A DNA stretch of 64,000 bases from Salvia splendens (lineage: Eukaryota > Streptophyta > Magnoliopsida > Lamiales > Lamiaceae). The position numbers and the translations under genes were made by a program. A model generated the notes under the pieces. The model made no database searches. It was not told the DNA's origin and saw only the letters and a list, made by a program, of their open reading frames with translations. Shown one piece after another: positions 21,370 to 35,100 of the stretch (the first letter of the stretch is position 1; every line of letters starts with the position of its first letter). The stretch spans positions 6,304,257 to 6,368,256 of the forward strand of contig NC_056040.1 of NCBI RefSeq assembly GCF_004379255.2, read 5' to 3'.

Positions 21370-22185
21370 GCACTCACAAAGCCTTAAGCGGGTGGCCTGA
21401 ATTTCGTTCCTCCGTGACGAAACGGTGGCGGGACGCGTTGCAGCTTCCCGTCCCGTCACCATCCCGCCGGAACGCCTGTCACGCTGAGACGCAGCGCGAG
21501 ACGTCTCGCCACGCGCTCCTAGGCCATGCGTGACGTCCACTCGCCAGCCCGCGAGTGGGTTTCGTCACGCTGACGCAATAATTCATTTTTTAAAAAATTT
21601 GAATTAAATAAAAAAAATTTAAAAATAAAAAACGGTAATATTACCCGTTTTCGACCATTTTCTTTTTATTTTTTTTATTTTTTTACTTTATAAATACTCT
21701 CATTTCATCCTCATTTCACACCCAACACACATCTAAACCTCTCAAATCCTCTCTCTTTCCTCTCCAATTTTCATCTCAGATCATCTCTTTTATTCTTCCC
21801 TCAAATTTAATCGATCTAATGGATCCATATGAGCAAATGAGTCGAGTAATGGAAGAATTATTTGAATAAGATCGACGCCGGGAGGCGGAGGAAGCCGCGC
21901 CGCCGCAAAGACGCTCTCAGACTTACATTCATCGTAATCGGGAGGAAGCCGCCGCAAGGTTAGTCCGCGACTACTTCAGCGATAACCCGGTATGGAGAGA
22001 TATTAAATTATGTTTTTTTTTTATTTTTTATGAAATTATGTTTTTTATAAATTTTATATTGTAAGTTTATTTTATTTAATGTGATGCATTTTTATTAATT
22101 TAATTTGATTGAAAATAAAAATAAAAAATGAAATTGAATGAATAGTAATTTAACATAAAATAGTACACTGGCATAGCCATTCACC
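21370..22185 (+). mobile_element. PIF/Harbinger internal-deletion derivative
   Basis: A GC-rich 5' part is followed at 21820 by a transposase start (MDPYEQMSRVMEELFE, then an in-frame TAA, then basic sequence with YIHRNREEAAARLVRDYF). It jumps directly at about 22000 to the AT-rich 3' tail. It is the same family as the fragment at 1-178 and the copy at 50347-51421. The terminal repeats are weak (GGTGAGGCACTC and the inverse of GGTGAATGGC), so the limits are approximate. Confidence 0.65.
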
Positions 22186-22491
22186 AAACAAAAAGTCGCA
22201 GCCGTTGATGAAATAACGCGGGAGTCGACGAGTATTTGGAAAGGCCGATCCGCGTTTCTTCCAAATCGCCGACTCCTAATTTGCCCTTTTCAACGCTTTC
22301 TCTCTCTCTAACTATTCAATTTTCCCCTTAATTTTATCGCACCTGCAAAGGGATAAAGCCAATAAACCATCCCCAAACCCTACTAAACTGCCGTTTAATT
22401 TCTTCCGATTTCCGATTTTCCGCGTCGTGTGTAATTCTAGTCGACTTTCCTATTTTTTTCTGCTTAATTCGATTCATTTTTTTAATTAGAC

Positions 22492-25074
22492 ATGGCCGAT
22501 CGATTGTACGATGATTTGGAGATTGCGCTGTCCTCTTATTCCATACATAGCAACGGTGAGCTTCGTGAATCGCGGTTCAGCTTGTTCGCGATGATGATTA
22601 TTCGCGCTGATTGATTTTTTTTTGTGTGCGAATGTTTGTAGATGATTACAATGAAGAGGATGAGGAGACCGAGGGCGAGTATGAGGACGAGGAGGTCAAC
22701 GATGTTGAACTTGGGGGGAAATCGGAGGAACTGGCGTGCCCTTTTTGCTCCGAGGATTTTGATGTTTTGGGATTGTGCTGCCACATTGATGCTGACCATC
22801 GCATGGAGGTTAAACCCGGGGTAAATTTGACGTTCTTCGACTTTTTTCTGGTTTTTGGGTGGTTTCTAGTCAACAATTTATTGCCATGCGGGAGTACTTT
22901 AGTTGTGATGATAACTGTTGTAGTAGTAGCAGCAGCAGCAAGAGGGAGTGATTAAGAACATGATAGGTGCACTGTTGTGTTTAAAAGGGTGATTTGGTTC
23001 ATTATTAGTTGCAGAAAGAGCTTAGTTAGTATAGTGATGTGTGTGTTTTGGGGATGGGTTTGTATTTTGAGTGTCAAGGATAAGGCTGGTTTCTATTTGA
23101 GCGGCGTAGATGCCAAAAAGTGTTTCGATTGATAGTGATGAGATGATTGAGAGCTGATAGACTGGAGTGGCTTTTTAGCTGCCAATGGTGGAAGTGTGTA
23201 CTTTCTTGCTTTGGAGAATGGGGGATTCTAGTAAATAGTGGATAGATGTAAAGAAAAACTCTTTTTTCCGTTGAAAGTATGATTCTTGCTTGCTGAATAT
23301 TAGGTGGAAGTTGGGTCATGCAAGGTTTGCTGTCTTTTACTTTTTAGTGCTAAGTGGAATCTTTGATGTATCTTAAATAGTGTTTCATTTGTTTCCAGAT
23401 TTGCCCTGTTTGTGCTGTGAAGGTACGGATAAACATGGCTTCACATGTGATTACTCATCATGAGAGTATTTTGAAGATATCCTTTGAAATATGTTTACAT
23501 TCTTCTCTCTTTTTATCTATCGCATCTAAATTTCCTCTGTTGATTGATGTTATCTATAAAGACTCACACGTTATGAAAAAGATTACCTTAACTTACTTAT
23601 ACGCTCTCTGCAATAAGAAGCATCGTAGCACTCGCTCTCGTTCATCAATATATCTACTGAGGAAGGAATTGCAGGAGAAACATTTACGCGCTGTTAAGGA
23701 GTCTCCTTCTGTTGGTTCTTCCTCTAATGCAGCAGCTGATTCCATGCTTTTGTCGTTTGTCAATAGTCCTCAACCAGCTTACAGACCCCAAATCACTGAA
23801 GCTGCCTCTCCATCTGAAGCAAGCTTATCAGAAAATAATTCCCTTGATGACTCTGCTGAGAGGTAAGCCAATGGTTTTTCATCTCAAATTTCATGTTATC
23901 GAATCCCATACAAGTGAAATGAGAAATGTGATCATTGTCCAGCAGTGAAAGAGGATCACCTTATAGCAACTAAACGGGGAAATGATTATACAAATTTTTA
24001 CATAAGCTGTTAACATTCATCTGTTTACATGTAGAGCGGAACATGAGCTTATGCTGATTGATTAGTTATTGCTATGTACTATAATGTTTTGATGCTGGGA
24101 AATTCATCATTTCTCCATAGTATGTTGCAGATGGTTGGAATTGGATTGAACTTGAAAAGGGTTTGCAGTTTGAAAGTAGGTTTGGGATCCTAGATGGTGG
24201 TGTTGCATATATCCTGCATATAGTTAGCTATGTATTTTAATATGGGAGTTCTATCAGCTAGCTCTCTGTTGCTTAATGCGAAGTTGTAAAACTTCTTATA
24301 TAAGTAGGAGTATTTGGCATTATAGGTCGTAGACAATTTTTTGCACCATTCCATCCACGTACTTCGGTCACTCAGTGAGAAGTAAAACAATGTTCTTGAT
24401 TGACCTTTATCCTTTTAGTTCTAGGACATTAAAAAGAATATATTTAGAAGAATTAGATATTGGTAAGAGGTCTCCAGAAGCCTTCAAATAAAGGTCTATC
24501 TCTGTTGCCGCGTTTCTTGTTTCCCTGTTAGAACCTTCATCGAACCATATCATCTTGGTCTTGCTGGAGAACCAGTAATAATGATGAGTTTTCTTGTCAC
24601 TTTGGGACTTGCAACATAATTTATTTTATTTTTAAAAGCATGTCACTAGGTGCTACTTACATGTAGTTGATAAGAAATCATCTATTTGGTTTTCTCTTGC
24701 TTCAATCACATAATTTATCTATATTTTTTTTGTGGTAGTGAAGTTCTTTCCATAGTTGATGTTAGACAGAGCAAGCCTGTGTTGGTTGGTAGCGGGGGAT
24801 TGGACGTACTTATTTGTACAGTATTTTGATGTTACATCAGCTAATAGGATCTAAACTAATGAACTAACATTGGTCAAGATGTACCAAGTGCAATCAGCAT
24901 GTTCTCCTAATGCATCAGATGTGGTTCTGATTTCAGAACTCGTAACATATTCTCTTATGTGCGTGTCATTGCAGATTTCCACCGTCTCTGTCAACAGACA
25001 GGAACAACGAGATGGCCAGAAGGTCCGAGTTCGCACAGGGATTGCTGCTATCGACCATTCTGGATGATTTGTAA
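22492..25074 (+). CDS. Di19 family zinc-finger protein (drought-induced 19-like)
   Basis: Five exons (22492-22555, 22642-22820, 23399-23476, 23603-23862, 24975-25074) join in frame to 226 residues, normal for Di19. An acidic stretch (residues 22-45) precedes two zinc-finger-like motifs: CPFCSEDFDVLGLCCHIDADH (from residue 54) and ICPVCAVKVRINMASHVITH (from residue 82). A basic segment, KKHRSTRSRSS, then LLRKELQEKHLR and the C-terminal FAQGLLLSTILDDL are typical of the family. Di19 proteins are nuclear, respond to drought, salt, abscisic acid or light, and are phosphorylated by calcium-dependent kinases; some bind DNA. The N-terminus before the first finger is short and acidic. The third intron is U12-type AT-AC; the others are GT-AG. 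The last intron is 1.1 kb. Confidence 0.9.
23477..23602 (+). other. U12-type AT-AC intron in the Di19 gene
   Basis: The intron starts ATATCCTTTG, a match to the U12 5' splice site RTATCCTTT, and ends TTATAC. CCTTAAC, close to the U12 branch consensus TCCTTAAC, lies about 11 bases before the 3' end. Splicing here is the only way seen to join the second zinc finger to the basic segment in frame (…SILK, then ALCNKKHR). No suitable GT-AG pair is present. Confidence 0.85.
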
Positions 25075-26638
25075 AAGAGCCTGGTATGCCAAAGCTCCAC
25101 TTTGTGATGCCTAATTATTGACAGAGAGGCGATTGTTGAACTCATGCACCGACTCTGCTTGTGATTTTAACCACATCTTGCCTGTGCAATTGAACGTGAT
25201 CGGCGACACAACAGTTTCTGTGGTCGGTTAGATGCAGCTCCTTATATTGACTGTGTTGGTCCGATCTTCGTGAGCTACTTAGCGTATAGTGTAATAATGT
25301 AAGCAGCTAATGTATTGTGATAAGACCATGGTCAGCTGCCTGCTTTCTTCTTTGTAGGTTATTTTTATCAATATACATTTTCACGAATAAATTTGAATTT
25401 GTGATTTTGCATCTGCTTCAGAGGATGACTTGGTGTTATTGCCTTGTAACCTTGCTCACTTTCTTATTGATTTATCTAATAATCAAATAAATATTGGGAA
25501 ACCATTAAATGTTTTGCATTTAAAATCAAAATATTCATGTAACACTGATTGTTTGAGAGATTATTCTTAAATCATCGCCAGAACTCGGGTTTCAATGGTG
25601 AATTTCTAGGCATCGGAACCATTAATATGCTACAATTTGATATGTTTTTAAAAGGTGAAAGATCAAAAATAGAATTTTCCTGAACTGTACAAAATTGTTA
25701 CTCCCTATTAAGTGAACAATGAAGATATAATTGAGATATTTTTCACTAAATAATTGCAATGATATCAAATTTTAATCTAAATTTATAATAATTCTAATTT
25801 TGTAGATATATGTAATGTTTGAATCTTGATTTGTGATTTTCTCTTTACAATTTTGTTTCACTCTGACATTCCCCTTTTGGCACATTTCTATTTACATTAT
25901 TCTATTATTTATTTATTACACTCTCGGATTATCCCCCTTTCCCTCTGTCTATTGGGAGCTTGAAATTTATTACTAGTACTATTTGCAGAACCAATGGTTC
26001 TTAAATCTTATTCTAATCATGGAGTATTCCTATTCTTTTTTTTCCTAAAAATGACCATTAACCATTTTTTCATTATCATAACCGCAATTACTCAAACCCC
26101 AAATTGTAGTCGTTAGAGAAAAGTCGTCTTACAAACTAAGTTACAATTCATCATAAAAAAATCCAAATGTAGTTGTATTTTCCAAGTAAATCCCTATACT
26201 TGATTTTATCATGTATATATATTAGGATTGTATATATAGGAAGAGAAGGTTGATCTATGTACAGCATATAAATTACTCCTACTCCATAAACTTTTCTAAT
26301 AAAAGACAATTAAAACAATGAATATAGTATTTCCATCACAAACATAACCATCCAATTAAAAAAGGCAATCAAATATGAACCAAAACTAGCAATAAAATGC
26401 ATTTATAGTAAACAAAATCGAAAACTAGTCAAATAAGAGCATGTATATCTAAGAGTTCAAACTTACATATACCATTTTCAATCTTAACTAATCTCAACTG
26501 TATCATCTCTCCTGAATCTAGCCAAAATGCCAAATCATTATACTACTATTCTATAAAAGAACAATTTTTTTGTTCTTTTAGATTTCATTATTCTTTCGTT
26601 TTTCAAGTAATTATATAAAACTATAACATTCCAAACAG
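25075..26638. other. intergenic between the convergent Di19 and DUF789 genes
   Basis: The first 300 bp or so is probably the Di19 3' untranslated region, with AATAAA at 25386. The remainder is AT-rich with no open frame of note and no transposon ends recognised. The DUF789 gene ends at 26639 from the other side. Confidence 0.5.
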
Positions 26639-29600
26639 CTAGAAAAACACTCCACCATTTCTTCTACGGAAGTACATGTAGTCAGGTAGCTCAACCTGCA
26701 CACATTTAAGCCAATTCTCCGCAGCTTGCGAAAGACTTTTCTCTTGTTCCCATTCTTCAGTCCCACGTGGACCGAAAATCGACCCCTTGAGTTTGTATGA
26801 AGCGAGGGCAAAGACTGGTAAGGAGATTCTTGCAGTTGGATCAACCAAGCCACGAACAGTTCTGGTATTCGCTTGATGGAACTTAGGTGATGCGGGGCTA
26901 CCTGGATCAACAAATAGTAGTTAGCCACGAACGCTTGTGTAGGAACCATGCATTGTAAATATAATGGCACACTTTATCACTCTAGGCTGACTAGCTCCCC
27001 CACCCAAAAGCACAACGCCCCCAAAGAAAAACTTGGAGAAAGCATGGGTATAAGAGACGAGATATATACTTATAGACTGTGTCGATAAGGAATGGAATGT
27101 CAAAGAGGCTGCCTGTGACTCTTGCATCGTTGAGCCAACTGGAATTCTATAGATGGGATACCTGCAAAAGAGCATCATGCATTAGCCATGAATCACAGTT
27201 GTTGCACAAGAATAATACTAGTGCGAAGAACTTACCAAGCAACACAAATCCAACTTGTAGGGAGCAGATCACAGCTCTTGATTTTACTAAGCACGGGAAA
27301 AGGGGAAGCAAGTAACGACATCTGCACATGAGTTAGCAACATCTTCAGCCACAAGTCCACAATCATTTGATGGGATGGAAAATAAGACAACAGTTCAGCA
27401 TTTAGATTCTAACTAGATTCACCTTATTAGATAAGGGTCTACGGTCGTGTGGTAAATCCCTTTCGAAAAACTGAATCGATAGCTGGCCAGGTGAATCAGC
27501 GTTATCAACTCTACTTAGTTGTTTTGTGTGGAGATCAAAAACATATTCATCACCTTTATCTACTTCCCAGTTGCCGCAGCCAGCAGTACTCATCAACCTA
27601 CATAAGTCAGCATCAGTCTCCTGAGTGGTTCCACTAGAAATTAACTAAAATAAGAGCACATAAGAAGTGCAATTTCTTTCTACTTTTAGCACTTATGAAA
27701 ACTAAATAGGTAAATACACCACATGCTATGTAAAAACCAAACGTCTCGTAGAAAGAGAAAAGGAACATACAGAGAAAAAGATCATTAATGCAGGGAACTA
27801 CACATCTACCAAACTTCCTACTACAACCATGCAGCATAGATCTCACACAGAGCTCAACGGAATCACGAATACACATTAGGAAACTGTTTGTGCTTTACTG
27901 TGGATACAAAGTCTCTATTTCCTTTCTTGCCATAAACTCATGTACAGAGATGCCAAACTTATGAGGGCATACTAACTTGAATGCAAATGAATAAAAAACT
28001 GCAGGAGTCATCCTAGATTATTAGCATCGCCTCATTAAACACTTAGTATAATGTATCAATAAGATAACAACCAAAGACATTGTCACAGGTTATCAATATG
28101 GAAATAGAAAGCAGTCAGGGGCATTTGTAATTAAGTTCTAAATGAATGCATAATACTTTCACGATCTAGAGTGTGTACATGCATAAAAATCCTCAAGTCC
28201 GAATTAAAAGATGTATTTAGGTTTTCATGTTCAACAATAACACTGTAAGATAGGAATGAGGATAAAAAGAATAAGATGTGTACATAAGATCAAACAAGTG
28301 GTAAACCAAACAGATTCTAGGACTAGAGGATCATAATTCACAACATCAGCAAAAGAAACAAAACTACCATTTTGGATAAGCAATATCAGCAAGTTAAGAG
28401 ATTAGTGAGATAAACAATAACTAATGAATATTACGAGAACCTAGCTTGGTTGAGTTAGAACTCACGCAGTCAAAATAGAAGAAGCCTTTGACGGATGAAT
28501 GTGCAACTGTATGCCAGAGAGAGACGGAACATAGTATTGTTGGATAGGTTCTCCTTGTAAGAGAAGAGGTACTCCTCTTCCATACACACTCCATTCGCTA
28601 AAAGATTCCCATACATCCTCCAAGTAAAAAAAGGCACGTGAATCCACCTTTTTCGTCTCGAATCCCCTTGCATACACCTGTCAACAAAACGAGACTCGTG
28701 CAATTAATTATTTTTTTGTCGCGTTCCTTAAAAAATTACTTCCACAAATGCAGCCAACAACTCTTTCCGATGAATGAGCTGCCACGGATTAATTAAATTT
28801 CCAAAAGTAAAAACTTTTTCCGATGAATGAGCAGCCACAAATTTATTAAATTTCCAAAACTAATGCTTCCATAAATATTTAAAAGAGGCTGAGAGGTAAA
28901 AATATTTGAAAGTAGCATGATATTTGGCAATTAGAAGCTGGTTTTAAAGATCATTAAAACAGCTTTCTTCAATAACAAATCTCCAAAGAACACGTGTTCG
29001 AAACATCTTTGGTGTCGACCTTTTAAAAAACTAACTAATTTTTCCAAAAGACCGCGAAGCTAATGACTTTTTGAAACTAATACGCTGTCGTATACGCCAA
29101 AAAAACTCTGATCATTATCAAGAATCATTGAATACAAACTAATTTTTCCAAAAGACCGCGAACCTAACGACTTTTCAAAACTAATACGCTGGGATACACA
29201 ACAAAAAAACTCTATACATAATCAAGAATCATTAAATACAAACTAATTTTTCCAAAAGACCGCGAACCTAACAACTTTTCGAAACTACTGCACAGGCACA
29301 AACAAACCAAAAGAACTCTGTACAACATCAAGAATCATTACTGACAAGCACTTTCGACAAAAGCCACAAGGCCATTGAAAAGAATTGGAAGCTCAGCCAG
29401 GAATGACACAACAAGCACCACCTGAAATCAAGATTTCAGAAACCACATTTTGCAAACACTCAACTCTATTTGCATGTAGGCTACATTTGATTAAGTTTAA
29501 GCCAGGATCTTGAGTCCAAATAAAGTTTCCATTCAATTCCAAATCATTCTTTTACATGCAAACAAACACTCTACCACAACCATTAAAACAAGCTTGCAAC

Positions 29601-30111
29601 AAATCTTCCCTACGAATTCAAATTTCATGAACCATTTCAAGTAGCCTTCTTATTGCAAAATCTTGATTTCTTTAATCAAACGGAACACTAATACGCATAG
29701 AGATCTAGTTTTGCATGCATCATCATAATCCTGTAATTTAAATAGCGATTCAGGGTTTCAACTCCAAAATTAGCGAGATACACATAACCAACACGCTCCT
29801 GTGTATACCTCCGGCGAATAACGCGCCTCGATGAACGGAGCAACCGATTCCATCAAACGATCTAAGTTGGTAACAGAGCGCGGCACGAACAATGCAGGAA
29901 ACAGCAACGAATCATCTCCATCGCGCGGCTTCTCCTCCGCCTCCACCTTCGCTCCCCCACTCTGCTGCATTTGCCGCTTCTGCTGCTGCTGCTGTCGAAC
30001 CACTAGCTGCTGCTGCTGCTGCTGCTGCTGAGCAAATCTCTCTCTGCAAGCCCTGTCTCCGCCATTCCGATGCCGCGGCGCCCCCCCGTGACCTCCCATA
30101 CCAGGCATCAC
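26639..30111 (-). CDS. DUF789 family protein
   Basis: Six exons (30111-29809, 28677-28466, 27597-27423, 27321-27236, 27161-27070, 26901-26639) join in frame to 376 residues. The N-terminus is rich in glycine, arginine and glutamine, with two glutamine runs (about residues 27-46). The DUF789 domain follows: [107 protein letters not shown] and [16 protein letters not shown]. All junctions are GT-AG. The family is plant-specific and widespread; its biochemical function is unknown, so none is proposed. The first intron is 1131 bp and holds tandem repeats. A second methionine directly follows the first. Confidence 0.9.
28763..28862. repeat. 53-bp tandem duplication in DUF789 intron 1
   Basis: TTTCCGATGAATGAGC recurs at 28764 and 28817, each time followed by a TTAAATTTCCAAAA word. 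It lies in the first intron of the DUF789 gene. Confidence 0.7.
29037..29345. repeat. three 104-bp tandem units in DUF789 intron 1
   Basis: AATTTTTCCAAAAGACCGCG recurs at 29037, 29141 and 29245, giving an exact 104-bp period, with ATCAAGAATCATT closing each unit. The units differ by scattered substitutions. No coding potential. Confidence 0.85.
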
Positions 30112-32990
30112 TCTTCAATTTGAGGCACAAAAAAAAATTGAAAATTATGTGTGCGCGCCTAGTTATTTATACGTGAATTTGTTGGAGAAAGCGTTTTGAC
30201 TTGAGAGGAATTGCGATGGAAAGGTTGAAGATGTGAAGATGTGATTGAATTCAACTGAATTTGGGAACTTTAATAAGTGTATTTTGGTTTGAGGTTTGTT
30301 AGTATATGCTAGGAGGAGGAGGAGGTGGAGGAGGAGGTGGAAGGTTTACGACTCACTACTGCGCTTTTTTTCCGTAGCCTGCTTTTGGATTGTTTCTCAG
30401 TCGGGGGGTACTTTTGGAAATGCAGATATTAATGAAATTTGGTGGGAGATAGAAGAAGAACTAAGGCATTTTCGGCTGCCAACTTTGTTCCATTCATGCT
30501 TACGCGATATAGTTCATTCTGGACCCTCCGATTTGACGGAATTGCCCCTTTATGCGATTTTAAATTTGTCAAACTAGGGAGGGAGGGGGAAATAGTTTCC
30601 TTGTATATATTTTTGGGTTAATGTAAAATACTATAGTCAATTTTAAAATTTTGAATGATAAATAATGTAATTACTATCAAAACTTTTAATTGTTCTATTT
30701 TATCAAATTTTTTTTCATTTTTAGGATTAAAATGATCATTTAGCATCTACGTTGTCATATTAATAGTACATTTTTATGTCGTTGTTCATTGAATTGACCA
30801 AATTTTTACATGCTTGCGCCAATTTAGCACTAGATTTATCCCAAAAATGATCGCAATCGCAAAATAACTGAGAATTCGTGACTGTTCTTCGTAAGTTGAC
30901 CACATTTTGTGATTTTATAATCAAAATAATCTTATTTTTAATCAAATTTTAATGAATTTGTTGAGTATTATGATGAGTGGTTATGAATCTAATTTCTGGA
31001 GTAGCTTTATAATAGAATTTGAATACATGAGTACATTAGTATAATATGAATCCTACTTAGTAAAAACAGAATGTAGTTAACATTTATTGAGGGATAATTA
31101 CTAATACTTAGTGACACAATATAGAGGTTGGATTTTTTCTATTTTCATGAGGTTGGATTCTTTAATTTTGTAAAATGAAAAAAAAAAATCGGAATTGTAT
31201 TTATGGAAGTAAACCCAATCGTTTGTTACCGTTATTTTGTTTGTCATTACATTTCTCATCGTGTTTTATTAGTGTATATAGTGTAAATTGCAATTAGTTA
31301 ATGTGTTTAAATAATGTGAAACACATATTAATTAATTGTAGTAACATTGGGTGGGATCTGTCTGGTATGGTTTCAGATACTAGTTTTTTGATTTTATAGC
31401 AATTATTTCATTTATTATTTTTTTTTCGACATATAAGAAATGAAGTTGTTATAAATGCAGTTTGCACTTTATGATTAATATACATTTACAATTTTAGATA
31501 ATGCTAATAAAGTAATAAGTAATAAGTGAGATATCAATGTAGTCAAATTATTATTACTCTAATTAATCATTTTTTCCTATTAAAAAAAATAAGGCGATGA
31601 CTACACGGTCAATATTATGTTAATTTGGTGAAATCTAAAATTGTTGTGTGTGTGTGTGTGTGTGTGTGTGTTTTAAAAATTTTAAAATCTTTTTGGGGGA
31701 TAAATGGCCCTCATTTTGTATGTTTACCTTATTTATTTATTTATTTATTTTGATTATTTCTATAAAATATGTACGAGAAAACACACTCACCATATCTCCA
31801 ATTAAAGGTCATTAAATCTTATGGTTACTTGCAAGAAAAAAACATTAGTCGTTGTAGGTTGGATGTATTAAAATATAATTTAATGCTCGAATATTGTCCA
31901 TATTATATTCATGATGAAAGCATTTGACTATTGTCTCCATACTTTAATTTTTGTTGGTTTTATTTAATGATTTTTCTTTGTTTTAAGCATCGTGATCGTA
32001 CTTTTTATTATTATTTCAAATAAATAAAAATCAATGTTCGCATCGCAACTTTAATTTGATTTTCTTTTGTAATTTTAGCAAGAAATAATGTACTTGCAAT
32101 AATAGTGAACACACTTCTATAAGTATGTTAGTACTAGTATTTTTAAAATACTAAAGGCTGTCTAGTATTATCTGTTTTTGTTTATTTTAGTTGACAATTT
32201 ATATATTTGTTGTGTTCACTTTATTCGTGTTGGTAAAAAAATCATTTTGTCTTTAGTAATCTTTCATAACAACTTCCCCTTTTTTCGGTCATCTGCATTC
32301 ATTGCATTATGTCAAGATAGAGATAAACGAGTATATAAACGAAAATTTCATTATTAAATTTTCATTGCCCAAATAACAACGGTGTTATAAAGAAGTTATT
32401 ATCACACATAAGTATTTATTCATCCTCTATTTTTAGAATAAGGATTCAATCATCCTTAGAAATTAAACTTGTACATTGTTGATTTAACAATAAAAATTCC
32501 TAGTGTTAAATATGATTCGTGGGATTAATTAAAGTAAATAGTACTACTACTTTAATTTTTTTTAAATAGAACGACAGTATACATCAATAATTTTTTAAGT
32601 TCAGAAAAAAATAGGAAGAACAAGTGCTATTCCAAAGAGGCAAAGATTCTGAGCCTGAATTAGGAAGTTAAAAAATAGAAGTACAATGTTTTTTTTATTT
32701 TATAACATCTCATGATTCATTTAGGATATTCAAAATAAAGTAATAGTATTCCAAAATTTTGAACCAAATTAAGACACAGAAAAGTATTGCCAATTTTGGA
32801 GTCTTGGCATGCGGTATTGAGGTTTTTGCCCGATTGCACATCGTTGTATGATTGATGACTTGGAGATATTCAGAGGTGGTCGGAACACCATAATTCTTGA
32901 ATACAATAAGTGTGTGTGTGAGTCTCAACCTTTTTTAGTGTGTTTGGCTTCGGGCGATCTGACTTCTTTTATTTGACGATTCCTTTTTGG
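30112..32990. other. intergenic, AT-rich with microsatellites; no gene recognised
   Basis: The first few hundred bases are the likely DUF789 promoter. A GGA-rich run lies at about 30309-30342, a (GT)n run at about 31643-31671 and a (TTTA)n run at about 31731-31750. Open frames are short and without domain resemblance. Confidence 0.5.
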
Positions 32991-32991
32991 T

Positions 32992-33151
32992 TTGGGTGTA
33001 TTGTGAAATTGGTAGACTTATTTATTTTTTGTTGTTGGCTTTTGCGCCACTTAATGATGCAAGGTGTTGTCTTGGGTGTATTGTGAAATTGGTAGACTTA
33101 GTTATTTTTTGTTGTTGGTTTTTGCGCCACTTAATGATGCAAGGTGTTGTC
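32992..33151. repeat. 80-bp tandem duplication
   Basis: TTGGGTGTATTGTGAAATTG recurs at 32992 and 33072, and the two copies are almost identical through GATGCAAGGTGTTGTC. The duplication creates a short open frame that is not a gene. Confidence 0.85.
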
Positions 33152-33747
33152 GTGTGTTGTTTTATTTTGTATTGTGCTCTAACGATCGATTGTTTTGTTT
33201 TACTGATTTTGTAACCTAATGATTTGTTTTTTTAGCCTTCATTTCACATAAAAATAAGCCATTAAAACTCTGAATTGCTTATGAAAGAAACACTATTGTC
33301 ATGCATATATCGAATTTGAGGTATTTATACTAATGGATTTTACGTGAGGAATGCGTATTTAAGGTCACATGCGATGCAACCATTAATTCTTCATTTTGTC
33401 ATGTCAATTCTGAATTAATTCTCCATCCATTTGTGGTATTCAAGTCTTATCACTTCCATACACTTGACAATAATTACATAATACTAGTAGTATATCATTT
33501 TCGATTTTCATTATTAATTCTTCCTCTCTATATAAGAACGAAAAACGATTTCTTAACACACAAATACATGCATATATCAGTTCGTAGTCAACATGAAAAA
33601 ACAACTCTTAGAAATCAATTTTTTATTCAGAGTTAATGTTTCAATTTATCATAGTTTTCTTTATCATTTTTCCCAAATATTTTAGTAATTATAATTGGAT
33701 CCTACTATACAGCAAACTACTACATTTTTCACGCAAACTAAAATAGA

Positions 33748-33840
33748 GTCCAGAGCCTTTGTCCTAGCGGCAAGGAGCTTAGACATTATTGCATGACATG
33801 CCGAGTTCGAGCCCTCTTGAGTTCAACAAATTACAAATAT
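33748..33840 (+). repeat. tRNA-derived SINE-like fragment
   Basis: CCTAGCGGCAAGGAGC resembles a pol III A box, and GAGTTCGAGCCCT, about 40 bases further on, resembles a B box. This spacing is typical of the head of tRNA-derived plant SINEs. The tail and target duplication are not clear. The DNA on either side (33152-35100) holds no recognisable gene. Confidence 0.45.
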
Positions 33841-35100
33841 TATCAACCAAAAATATTAACACAACGTCAAGTCGTCAACCGATTGATATTGTGTTGACAT
33901 TTTTTATTGACGTTATTTGTCATCTGTTGATATCATTTCTTAAAATCTAATGACCTGAATTTTAGTTTGTAGGAAAGATGTGGTTTGAAATTGATTACAC
34001 CGCTCTATATATAAATTTTTATCCCAATCTTTCGATTTATTAATTCTAACTCAATTTTTTTTAACATTTACTACTGAAATTTCACTTCAACGGTTAATTC
34101 GTGACATGACATATTAGAGAATAAACCATTATTTTGCTCTAAAATATAAGTTAGATGAAATCGATGATTCCATTTTCACTTCAATTTTTTAGAACCAATT
34201 GTCTAATAATTGATTGATGAATGGTTACGTCTAATAATTGATTGATGAAATAGGTAAGAGTTGCAAAGTAAAAAAAATCGTTAAATGAAAAAGATTAAAA
34301 TTATATTAAGTCATATGTACAACTGATATATGAATCAAATTTATAATTGAAATGATAGATTTAGAAATTGAAATGAATTTGCTAAAATTGCTAAAGATCG
34401 CCCCAAAACTAATACTAATGTTTACCCATCGTGTGCTTGGACTATTTGACACATTATTACAAAACATAACTAAAATATGAGAGTGCTAAATTGGAATTAG
34501 TGATAATTTGAATTTTTCAATTCATTATTGGGCCCATTAGTCCACCTATCGTCTTTACACAACCAATTCAGCCCAACATAAATTGAAACAAGGTTCGACA
34601 CTACCAAGTTTTAATGCTTATAAAAATGTTTAATTATTTCCAATAAACTTTGATAATACTCACTGTTACGAATTTAATCAATTTTGTATTTTTATATTTT
34701 AAAAACTATGGCAAAATTTATTTTTTTGTAATTCAGAATGTATTTATATTTTAAAAATATGACAAAATGGACACAATTGGAGAAATTAAGTTAGAATTAA
34801 TGAGTTGAAAACATTATTGACTTAAACACAATTATCAAACATCGGAACATGAGTAATTAATAAATTTAAAATTGATTTATTATTCAATCGTTATCCAATT
34901 TTCATTAGTTACGGAATTTAATTATTCATCAATATTCCATTTCTTATTTTCCCCTTCATTGAGTGCCCCGAATTTAGCTCTCTCGTCTACCGACTCTATA
35001 CAACGACTGCGAGGATCCGAATCTGCGTTTTGGTTTTCTGCCGATTTTAATCCTGGCTGTGATTACGTCGCCGCACTCGCTCACAATTGAAATCGATAGT

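Noticed and set aside
34872..35090. Possible first exon or leader of the carrier gene (72-codon frame just before the LTR)
   Set aside because: The peptide does not resemble the start of a mitochondrial carrier and lacks the first carrier signature; the missing exons are not found between it and 40531.
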